Shown here: positions 22,326-31,853 of the stretch, in pieces
How positions within the stretch are numbered: position 1 is the stretch's first letter
How the letters are laid out: every line of letters begins with the position of its first letter
NCBI GenBank assembly: GCA_037127255.1
Contig: JBANSL010000012.1
Coordinates: forward strand, 39,919,115 to 39,983,114
Source: Persicaria tinctoria
Taxonomy: Eukaryota; Streptophyta; Magnoliopsida; Caryophyllales; Polygonaceae
Length of the DNA stretch: 64,000 bases
Direction: 5' to 3'
Notes under the pieces: generated by a model
Seen by the model: the letters and a program-made list of their open reading frames with translations, nothing else
What the model was told of the DNA's origin: nothing
Databases searched by the model: none
Translations under genes and position numbers: made by a program

Positions 22326-22489
22326 GCTCCTAAATCAAACCCTAGGTTTTCAAACTCAACCTAAATCATTCAAACAATCTAAATAATTGTAATAAACAAG
22401 TTTAGGGCTATAAATCATACCAAATTCGATTTGAAACAAGGAGAAAAATGGGGATTTCGAAGGTATATCGAGCCAAAAACGTCGAACAG

Positions 22490-22835
22490 GTCTGTCAGAA
22501 GAGATGGGCTCGATGTGAGTTCGGCTGGGCTCGAACCATGATGGTTCCGGTCTCGGGGGGTGCGCCTGAGGGAGGGGGTTCGAGCAGGTGGGGGCTGGTG
22601 GCCGGAGGTGGCTCGTGGGTGGCGTGGGAGGTCGACGAGCGAAGTTGCGACATGAGGCTTCGAATGGTCCGGGTGGGTGCGTATGGGCTCGAACCAGGCC
22701 AGTCCAGGGCTCGGGGGTTGCGCACCGGGGTGGGCTCGAGGGCGGCTGGTCGCTGGTGGCCAGAGGTGGCTCGAGGTGGGTGCGGGTGCGGGAGTCCGAG
22801 GGCTCGGGGGTTGCGCGCGTATGTTTGTGTTGATT
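22490..22835. other. GC-rich block inside copy 3
   Basis: Homologous to 16620-16965, with long shared stretches such as GAGGTGGCTCGTGGGTGGCG. The longest + frame (from 22448) runs on into the (TA)n(GA)n tract, which argues against a real protein. Confidence 0.6.
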
Positions 22836-22898
22836 TGAAAATTTTACACGTTAAGCAAATTTTACACGTTAAGGATATTTTACATTTTAAAGCTTCCC

Positions 22899-22952
<54 letters not shown>
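22899..22952. repeat. (TA)n(GA)n microsatellite
   Basis: Alternating TA followed directly by GA repeats after the right end of copy 3. Confidence 0.95.
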
Positions 22953-22955
<3 letters not shown>

Positions 22956-23635
22956 TTTCTAATGCATCAATCTATTACACAATGCATCCATGAGATCAAT
23001 TTCTAGCCATAAGATTGAATTCTAGTGAATGGATAAGATTGAAGGTCCGAAAATGGGCCTTGGGCGATCGCACACCTTGCCCATGCCCTTGGGCCGACAT
23101 TGCATTTATTATTTTATGAGTTATGATAAATAAGGGGAAAAAATAATTCTATCTTATTAGGGTTTCCTTAGTCACTAAGATTATATCTTCTTTATTAGAA
23201 GATAGGTTATGATTGAATATAATTAGTATTTCTTTATGAAATAAGGCAAACACTATCTTATTTATACAAATAGATGGAGCTGACCATACTTCGATCTTCG
23301 GGGTTTACATTTTCTATTTATACTTTTGATTGTCATTGAATAATATATAGGTTTAATTTAATTGGAGAGCACTTGGTTAAGTGTTATCCTATTCCAACTT
23401 CCAAACCCTAACTCACATATTTTTATATTCATATAACTCAAATCCATCTAAAATCTAGAGAGAGGGAGAGTCTACCAAACTCAACCTTCACCACCAGTTT
23501 TCCACCATCAACATCAACAAGAATAAGAACAAACCTCCATGAAAAAGAAATCAAATATCATCAATAATCTCTCTATTATATATATATATATATCTTCTCT
23601 CTTTCTCAAAGGCTCGGAAAAATCCCTTTGGGGCA
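22953..23635. other. Intergenic DNA, no gene seen
   Basis: No recognised gene. ATGCATCAATCT..ACACAATGCATCC near 22962-22990 is a short repeated phrase seen at the edge of the (GA)n tract. Confidence 0.4.
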
Positions 23636-23639
23636 AAAA

Positions 23640-26600
23640 CAACTGGTTGCTGCACCACCATCGGTCAACACCCCGACAACCTCCGTTTGGTTCCTCCTAG
23701 TCCGAGCAGTTTGAAACCAGCCTTGCCAGACCTAGTTCGGCGGGTCCTTCTCCATCCTGTCCGCTCGGCTCTCCGCGGTGGCGCTGGGTCTAGTTGGTCC
23801 ACGGGTCGGCGGGGGTGGTGATCGGCCCCTTCCCGTCGACGGTCGTAATCCCCTCACCCACATTCTCCTCTCCCCCTTTTTGGTGCTTTCCGTCCTGGGT
23901 GGATTGATTTCGATTCTCCCGGCGCCGCCTTTGGTGGCGATTGGCCTCACCCCATCGGTTCTTGGGGTCTCTTTTCCCCCTGTTGATAGGAGGAAATCGA
24001 GTATGCAAATAAAATATAAATAAATCACAGCAAACCAGATTCCGTCCCTTGCAAATAATTACAAGACCTCCTCCTGATGTAGCAGTGGGAAGTCAGGATC
24101 GATCCACGAGGAAGCGTGTCAGCGGATCCTAGGCAGTGGTGAAATCTCACGGTTAGATGTCGACAACAGGGTCCTCGATCTCGACTAGGGTAGTCGACAA
24201 AAGATCGGACAGTCGAACACAGCGCAGCAGCAAGCACAGGGTGTAGTCGATATCGACCAGAGGCTACTCGATATCGAGTAGAGTCCTCGTTGACTTCGGC
24301 TTGTCTTGTCGAGTACCTGCACACAGAAGCTACAACGATGCTAGATCGAGAATCAGTAACTCGAGATCGACTAGGCTTGGTCGAGATCGAGTAGAGAGAG
24401 AATAAAACGAAACAAAGAAATAGAGTAAAGGCAAATGCTTTGGGATTTCGAACTAAACTTAATGTAAAAGACTTCCAAGATTAGGGTTTTGCAACAACGA
24501 TAACCAAGCATGCATAAGGCAGAGATAAACAGATAATCATGTGAATTGCATCAAGGACAAGCTTTCGCCTTTTCCAACAATTAGACAACTCTTTCAAGAA
24601 ACCCTAATTGTCTCTACTGATTTTATGTTTACAATCCAAGTTGTTAGCATGGATCTCCATTAGACGGGTAATAAACACATAAACAAGTAGTAGATGCTCA
24701 AAACATGATAAAGGTCGGATCTTTACCTCAAACACGCAGGGCTATCGTCGGGCTCGCCCCAACCCTAGAAGTGGGTGGACTACTCGCGCTTCATCGCAAC
24801 CTCAGACATTGATTGATGAAAAGAAACTTGCATTAAACTAAATTCAAAGACTTTACAATCCCGGCGATCCAACTCTCGTTGAATGCCAAAACCCTAAAAC
24901 CTCTGAACTCCTAAATCGTCTCTGTGGAACTACTTCTCTAACTGAAATTGAATGAATAAAAATCAGCCCCATGGGCTTTATTTATAGCCTTCTATTCCTT
25001 GCTACTCAAGGATAGAATATCTATATCTATATCTAAAACTATATCTAAAAGCATAATGATAAATAAAAGCAACAAAGGAATTAAATCCAAAATAAGGAAA
25101 TATATCTAAAAGTCTTAAAGTGGATAGATCCTCTCCTTCATGATGTATCTTGATAATTTCGGATAGAATCGGCAATCTTCGGGCCCAAGTAATCCCACAC
25201 CGAGTAGAATTGGTCAAACCGAGTAACGCGGATTCTGGAACCGTCGTCGATCTCGACAAAGGTCTTGTCGATCTCAAGTAGGATTGTTGTCGACTGGGCT
25301 TGGCTCGGCGTCTCGGCTAACTGGTGCTCGATGTGGCTCGGACTTGGTTCACGGGTCTAGTCGATCTCGAGTACCCCTTGTCGATCTCGACTAGACTGGC
25401 TTTGTCGACTAGGTCTTCTCGGGTGATTCTGCTCGACATGCTCGGACACGACTTCCGGGCTCCTCGATCTCGAGTAGGTCTACTCGATCTCGAGTAGAGT
25501 GTAACCCGGCATGTCCTCGTCTTCGTCTTCTCGATCAGCTTTTCCTCGACCAGGCTTTCCTCGATCTCGAGTAGAGTGTACTCGATCTCGAGTAAAGATT
25601 TCTCAACTTTCTGCTCTGTTCTTAAAACGCACTTTCCCGAATCCTCGTTCGTCGGATTGACGCATATGACCATGCGTTGGAAAGCTCTTTCCGAGAGCTA
25701 CAACTCTCATGAAGGCATCAAAGCTTGATTCAGATCGAAGAATGGTGAAAAATGGCCTCTTCTCTAGCTGCACCATTCTTAGCTTCTCCATGAGTTTCCT
25801 TTAAGCTTCAAAGTGCGTCCGATTTCTGCCAAATATAACAAAAACTTGTGTAGACCTCCATATATTGCAAATGAACATAACTTACACAGATTCTGTATTA
25901 TTTTAGCCGATATAACAGTAGATATAAAATATGACATAAAACATGGACATCACCCCCACCCTTCATACTCCTCTCCCCCTCCCTATAGTCCTTTGATTTC
26001 CGGCTTAGGGGTTATGGGTTGGCTCCTCCGGCGCCGGTGATTCCTCAATTCCCTGTTTCTGATCGTCTCTTCAGGGGTTTCTTACAACCGGCGGTGGGGT
26101 TGGGTGTTGTGGTGCTTCAGCGTCCCTTTGCCTGTCCTCCGTCCCTCACATGTTTCCTCTCCGTCGTTGCTTTCGGGGTGGGCGGTTCGGCTGGCAGCTG
26201 CTTCATCTCCTGCTCGGAGGTGTTAGCGTCGTTGGCTCGATCAATTGTGCGTTTGCCCTCCTTGTCGACTTCTATAACCCTATAGCGGGCTTTATGTATC
26301 CCTTGGGCCTACAAGGCCCGATCTTACTCTTTTGGGCCCAAGAAACTTTCTTAGGCCCAATCACCTTAAATAATAAATAAATAAATATTTAAAACATCCC
26401 GGTAGGGTTGCTAATTCTCAGTGGGGATTCCGTTTTTCCCGATTGGGTTCTAGTGCTTACGATTCAGGCGATATAAAGCTTTACGTGTGGGTTGAGTGGA
26501 TTTTCTTCTCCGTTTGATGAGGTTCTGGCAGTCGGAGTCGGGATAGGCTGAGTTCGTGATAGTGTGTATCAAGACGTCTCCTTTCTCCGGAAGAATAGTT

Positions 26601-26875
26601 CCTTGGATGTTCGTCTTCACTGTCCACATGTGACTCCTGATGTGCCGCTGGCCTACGGTACTGTTTCTGGGGTGCTTGGCTTCGTCTTTCGTCTACGTCA
26701 TCGTCTTGTTCGGTGTAGTTGGTTCTAGTTTCGCTTTTGTAGAGTTCTTGCCTGTGTTTTGCACCTCCTTTGTATTTTTATGTTTGGTTAGACAGTTATC
26801 CGTCTGCCGACTAGTCGGCCTTCGAGGTTCAGATTTGTCTGACCTCGAATTTTTTCCTAATATATATATATAACT
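23640..26875 (+). mobile_element. GC-rich retroelement (LINE-like 3' end), split by a solo LTR
   Basis: Two halves, 23640-23980 and 25958-26875, were joined before the LTR at 23981-25952 inserted. The second half matches the - strand copy at 54785-55240 in order: a CCGG(T/G)(A/C)GGGTT block, GTGTCTCCTTTCTCCGGA-like, GTGCCGCTGGCC-like, and a 3' end CCTCGAATTTTTTCCTAAT followed by TA or A repeats. A fixed 3' end with a simple tail is typical of LINE-type retroposition. No reverse transcriptase was seen, so this may be a non-autonomous or 5'-truncated form. Confidence 0.5.
23981..25952 (-). mobile_element. Solo LTR, 1,972 bp, gypsy-type
   Basis: Starts TGTTGATAGG and ends GGACATCA (TG..CA), with CCCCC on both sides (23976-23980 and 25953-25957) as a 5-bp target duplication. 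No internal LTR copy, primer site or coding region is present, so it is a solo LTR left by recombination. On the - strand it contains GGATCGATCC near one end and many CTCGATCTCGAGTAG palindromes (24160-24400, 25240-25600). Related copies lie at 5280-6625 and 11150-12696. The gypsy assignment rests on general LTR motifs and is inferred. Confidence 0.75.
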
Positions 26876-27079
26876 CAAATCCATCCAACAACTATCATAA
26901 CAAATTTAATGTATGTAAATATATAAATAAGTTAAGAATGACATATGAGCGAAAATGTTTATATTTTAAAAGTTTATATAAATATAAATATATTTTAATG
27001 TATGTAAATATATTTTTTTTTAACTATTACAAATTCTTACCTTAAAAAAAAAACAGAAATAGTCAAATCTTCTATTCAA

Positions 27080-27091
27080 AATTAGGGTTTT
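27080..27091 (+). promoter_or_regulatory. Telo-box-like motif upstream of SUN gene
   Basis: AATTAGGGTTTT about 80 bp before the start codon contains the plant telo-box (AAACCCTAA, here as its complement), common in leaders of housekeeping genes. No convincing TATA box was identified. The AT-rich stretch 26880-27080 is the presumed promoter, starting right after a retroelement tail. Confidence 0.4.
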
Positions 27092-27170
27092 CCCTCTCCT
27101 TCTTGCTTACGATTCCACTCTCGGCTCTCGCTCTCCAAGTTCCCTACTTTCGTTGTTATAAATCACCTAG

Positions 27171-29984
27171 ATGTCCGCTTCGACTGTGTCCGTCACCCCC
27201 AGTTCCGCAGCATCGACTCGGCGGAGGCCGGTGGTGGCCAGCGAGAACAACAAGATCAATGCAGAGCTACTCGACAATGCCGTAACTAGCGCTGCTCGTG
27301 CCGTCACCATTGACGACGATAAGATCGCCGGCGGTATTAGCAAAGATCTCAGCCATTCGATCACAGGGGAGAAGGTTCTAGAGAGATCGAAGGATATGTT
27401 CCAGATGAAGAAGCCGCTACTGCCGAATTCGTCCGTCTCCCCACGGAGAGCCCGGCAATTGGCGCCGTCTAAGGCGGAGAAGCCCCTGTGGCAGACTCTT
27501 TTGAATGTGTTTACTAAGAATTTCTTGCTCTTGCTTGTTCTAGCGGGGCTTGTTCTGATGGTTAGGAAATTGGTGATCAATCTGAGGAGCGATTTGGCGG
27601 TTAATTTGGTGGAGTTTTCGGATATGGAGGCACGGATTGCTGCTTTAGAGTCGATTACGAAGACCAGGGCTGCGATGTTGATGGATCAACTGGAGGCCGT
27701 TGGCAAGAAAATGGAGGGCGAGGTTTCGAGTTTGAGGGGGGAAATGGTCGAGAAATTTCAGAAGAACAGTGAGGCCGTTGCTTCCAGGTTGAAGACATTA
27801 GACGAAAAGAACAAGTCCATAAAGAAGGCACTGGACGAGCTAAAATCGAAGGAATTGTTGTCCAAAGAAGACTTTGAGAGGTTGTATAAGGAATTCGGGA
27901 AGACGAAAAATGGGGAATCAGAGAATACTGATTTGAGTTTGGATGACATTGGGGAATTGGCCAGACAAATAGTGGGGGAGGAGATTGAAAAACATGCTGC
28001 AGATGGGCTTAGGAGGATTGACTATGCGGTAGCCACTGGTGGTGGCATGGTGGTCAAGCATTCGGAACCTTTAGTTGGAGGGAAAGCCTGTACATTTTTT
28101 TCAGCGACAAATTGTCAAGGGGTTCACAATGATGCACAGAAGATGTTGAAACCCAGCTTTGGAGAACCTGGCCAATGCTTCCCATTGAAGGGTAACAGTG
28201 GATTTGTTCAAATTAAGCTTAGAACAGCCATCATTCCTGATGCTATAACCCTGGAGCATGTTGCTAAGGTATGCTTCCTGATACTATATGGACTGTAAGT
28301 TCTTTCATTTTAAGGTTCTGTTTATGGTTTAGTAGGTGAATGCATCAACTCCTTGAAGGTTGTTTCCTTTGGTGTTGCTTGACTTCTGTAAGTGCATGCA
28401 TTTTTTCTGTTGGGCATAGATAGTGTTATTAGCTTGTAGAGTTGTCTTTTTGGCGTGTCACTGACTGATTGGCTGTAGAAGATTCAAATTGTTGGATCCT
28501 TTCATATACTTGGTCAAGGTGGATTATGAAATCAAGCCATATATGACCTGCCAATTTCATAATATGAATACAAGTAATTATTTTAATATTTGCATTGCAT
28601 CAACTAGACCATGATCTGCTGTGCTCTAGGCTGAATTAAGTTCAATCTTGTAGCTTGATATGGCTTATTCTCGGAAAAATCTATACAGGGTGCAGAGTAA
28701 TAAATGCTGTCGGCTGGTTGGTTTTCTCTGTTGGCTGGTGGATATGGATGGCTTCCCGGATCCTTTCTTTTTACCTTACTAGTGCCCTATGCATAGTGAA
28801 TACCCCACCCGAGCTCTAGCGGTCTCCTGGTTTGAGTGAATAAAGAGTCACTTATAAAGTGTTTCTTTTTCAGTGTAGGAGTGATTATACCCTTAAATTT
28901 GAGCACCCAAATTTGTTAGCAGTTGATAGTTACTAAATACGTGTAGTTGTTAGGGTATTTGTGAGTTGGTTATGCCCTTGTTACTTTTTTTTTTTTGAGG
29001 CAAACATCATGTGGGATTGGGATTCGAAAATATGTCCAGGTCCGAGTGGAAATATTGCAAGGTCGTGGGTGGATGCTCATCACTTCTACAATCACCTTCT
29101 AGTTTAACTGTGTACGCTCTGATAGGCTCACTCATCACTCATTAAACACTCCATCCACGCACAATCATCTGCCATTCAGGGGAGAACCGATGGGATAGGG
29201 TGGCTAACAGTTCTTTTAATCAGATTTATTTTCCTGATGAAATATCTGTACTTGTATTTATTGATAACTGAGTACATGCGGGTGTGGCTTTAGAAGGGAT
29301 AAAATATTTACAATTTGCAAATAACGGCAAAATGTATCACCTGACTAGTTCTATGCTGTTTCATATTTTGAAAAGCCCATCTTTATGACTTGCTGATTAT
29401 GACAATATATTTTGTTCTTTTGTTCCTTAATTAGCTGCATGAGTAAACCATAGTTTTGTGAGCAACTGATATGTGCATGTATTTTAATTAATTAGAAGTT
29501 GAAAAAGAACCCTTTAGATTACAAGCATTGACAGAGGGTTCATGGACATGCTAACCTCTGACTATTTCCTTTTCATTCCTGACAAGATTTATGGATTTTC
29601 TGTTCGTCTTTTTGTCAGTAGGTGTGATGAAACTCATGTATTATTTGGTTTATTCATGAACAGAGTGTTGCCTATGACCGCTCAAGTGCTCCAAGAGATT
29701 GTCAAGTGTATGGCTGGCTGCAAGGAACGCAAGGGGCATATGGTGTTAATACTGAATCATTTTTTCCACATGACAATATGCTTCTTACTAAGTTCACTTA
29801 CGATCTTGACAAGAGTAATGCCCAGACGTTTAATGTGTTTGATTCAGCAAGATCTGAAGTCGTTGACACTATCAGGTTTGAGTTCACATCCAACCATGGC
29901 AGCCCTTCACACACTTGCATATATCGGATTAGGGTGCATGGTCATGGACCTAACTCACTTTCACATTTAGATGCTTTACCTTAA
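27171..29984 (+). CDS. SUN-domain nuclear envelope protein (SUN1/SUN2-like), 2 exons, 472 aa
   Basis: Inner-nuclear-membrane protein of the LINC complex. Plant SUN proteins bind KASH partners (WIP, SINE types) across the perinuclear space and shape and position the nucleus. Exons: 27171-28268 and 29664-29984, a phase-0 GT..AG intron of 1,395 bp, total 1,419 nt ending TAA. The first ATG gives [10 protein letters not shown], close to the known plant SUN start. Visible parts: Arg-rich clusters near residues 17-19 and 92-95 (possible NLS), one transmembrane segment about 117-131 ([12 protein letters not shown]), a heptad-like Glu/Lys coiled coil about 150-235, and a SUN domain about 285-470. The SUN domain carries [14 protein letters not shown] before the intron and [30 protein letters not shown] and [20 protein letters not shown] after it. 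Length equals Arabidopsis SUN1/2 (about 455-471 aa). The SUN1 versus SUN2 choice is not resolved. Confidence 0.95.
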
Positions 29985-30560
29985 TGAACACATCTGTCTC
30001 CCTCAATTCTTTTCCCAACTTTTCCCTTGCATTTTTCTTTTCGTATTCATTAGAATTCTTGGTAAATGGATTTTAGATCAGTAATCAAAAGCCTTTAGTT
30101 TTAGGAACTCCTATCTTGTTATTAGCTTTATTTATAGCCACTCTGTAATTTCTTAGCATTTGTTTCGTCAATAGAGCATGGTCTTTTTAATTCAGTGCAG
30201 AGTGATACATTGATTCATTGAATTTGAATGTCTATCTCATTCCACAAGTTATAATGACAATTGCTTGTCAATTTTTGGAGGATTGGAGGGTTGTACGTTA
30301 TGATAACAGTGACTGATTTGTAGTGTAGCTTTGTGATATAAATTATAAAGAATGGGATGACCCATTAGATGAACTGGTATTGGGCCCTTCTGTTTGATGT
30401 ACTGTTCTCTACATTTGCCTCTTTTTCAGTTTCATTTACTCCTACGGTTGCACTTCCTTGTACGGGCTTACTTTCATTGCATCTACAGTTTTTATATCGT
30501 CAAAAAGTATGATAAATAACCGAGTTTAAAAGCCCACAAGGATGGAAGCAATGGTTAAAG
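29985..30560. other. 3' flank of SUN gene
   Basis: The presumed 3'UTR begins here, with T-rich sequence and AATAAA-like variants. No further exon continues the reading frame after TAA. Unassigned up to the TIR element at 30565. Confidence 0.45.
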
Positions 30561-30564
30561 ATGG

Positions 30565-30967
30565 CGGCGAGATGTTGAAAAACTCGTTAAATAGACAGTG
30601 GTAGTGACGATTTTGAAAGTCGTGGAAGATTTAGCTCATTACAGTTTCAAAAACTATGGGCTAAAACCATTCACGGTTTCACGAATCGTGAAAATCTGTC
30701 CAACTTTTTAAAAAACTTTAAATCTATTTAAGAGATAAAAAATTGATATTGTTCTGCAACTTCTAAATTGTGGTAGTTTTGCATCTCACGGTTTTGAAAA
30801 CTGTGGCAGCTTGGCATCCCACGGTTTTGAACCGTGGCTATATATTGTTATTCTATGTTTGAAATTGTGGTCAAATATTATCTTACTACTTTCAAAACCC
30901 TAGTCGACACTGTTTGTTTGGTGAGATTTTAACCACTGTCTATTTAGCGAGTTTTTTCAACATCTCA
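30565..30967. mobile_element. TIR element unit A
   Basis: GAGATGTTGAAAAACTCGTT at 30570-30600 is inverted at 30935-30967 (CGAGTTTTTTCAACATCTC). The interior (30597-30930) is rich in TCACGGTTTTGAAA-type short inverted motifs. The same interior recurs in unit B, offset by 427 bp. Confidence 0.6.
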
Positions 30968-30979
30968 CGGTTTTGTAAA

Positions 30980-31452
30980 TAGTCGGGGCCTTTTGACACA
31001 AGTTTATTAAAACTTTTTTAAGCAGTGTTAGTGACGATTTTGAAAGTCATGGAAGATTTAGCTCATTACAGTTTCAAAAACTATGGGCTAAACCATTCAC
31101 GGTTTCACGAATCGTGAAAATCTGCCTAACTTTTTAAAAAACATAAAATCTATTTAAGAGATAAAAAATTGATATTGTTCTGCAACTTTTAAATCGTGGT
31201 AGTTTGGCATCTCACGGTTTTGAAAACGGTGGCAGCTTGGCATCCCACGGTTTTGAACCGTGGCTATATATTGTTATTCTATGTTTGAAATTGTGGTCAA
31301 ATATTATCTTACTACTTTCAAAACCCTAGTCGACACTGTTTTTTTGGTGAGATTTTAACCATTTGTAATTTTGTTTTTTTTTTAACCTCAAAAATTTTTT
31401 TGCCACACTGCTTTAAAAAGTTCTAATAAACTTGTGTCAAAAGGCCCCGACT
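30980..31452. mobile_element. TIR element unit B, 473 bp
   Basis: Starts TAGTCGGGGCCTTTTGACAC and ends with its complement GTGTCAAAAGGCCCCGACTA, a roughly 50-bp near-perfect terminal inverted repeat. The interior duplicates that of unit A at about 95% by eye (CAGTG(G/T)TAGTGACGATTTTG and CACGGTTTCACGAATCGTG). Class not recognised. The target duplication is unclear. Confidence 0.7.
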
Positions 31453-31726
31453 ATAGGTAAGTTACTAACTTACTATGTTAATTTCAAAGATGTCTAACAC
31501 TATTCCTCTCCCTCCTATGAATGGTAAATCCTTCCTACCTTTTAATTTTTCTTCTACAAAAAAAAGCAGTTTAAATAGATAATAAACGGGCAAATTATAG
31601 CAAACATCTCATCATTTAGGGCGGCTATACTCTTTCCAGTCTCTTTCGCTTAATCATCTGACCCTTTGGAGCTGCTTGTAGATAGTAATGCTTTGAAGTT
31701 TCATTATAGATTGTAAGAGTTGTCCT
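31453..31726. other. Spacer before copia element
   Basis: No gene. It ends in GTCCT (31722-31726), the left target duplication of the copia element. Confidence 0.5.
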
Positions 31727-31853
31727 TGTAGGATTCTAGAATTGATATAAAGTCCTCCTTGAGGGTTTCATTCATTAGAAAATGATATATATAGGTTACA
31801 AGATATTGGGCCTTTGGGCCCACTATACAATATAAGACCTATGTAATCTATCA
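31727..31853 (-). repeat. 3' LTR of copia element
   Basis: 127 bp, TG..CA ends, paired with 35730-35856. Confidence 0.95.

Larger units (their letters stand above)
20636..22898. mobile_element. (TA)n-bounded composite element, copy 3 (2,263 bp)
   Basis: Full-length relative to copy 1: left end after (TA)n at 20636, tRNA-like segment (21574-21644), four 160-bp repeats (about 21695-22325), a GC-rich block (22490-22835) and right end ATTTTAAAGCTTCCC at 22898 followed by (TA)n. Length and order match copy 1 closely. No transposase frame. Confidence 0.75.

Noticed and set aside
29542..29970. 142-codon frame overlapping SUN exon 2
   Set aside because: Wrong frame. The correct frame (29664-29984) continues the SUN domain from exon 1 at phase 0.
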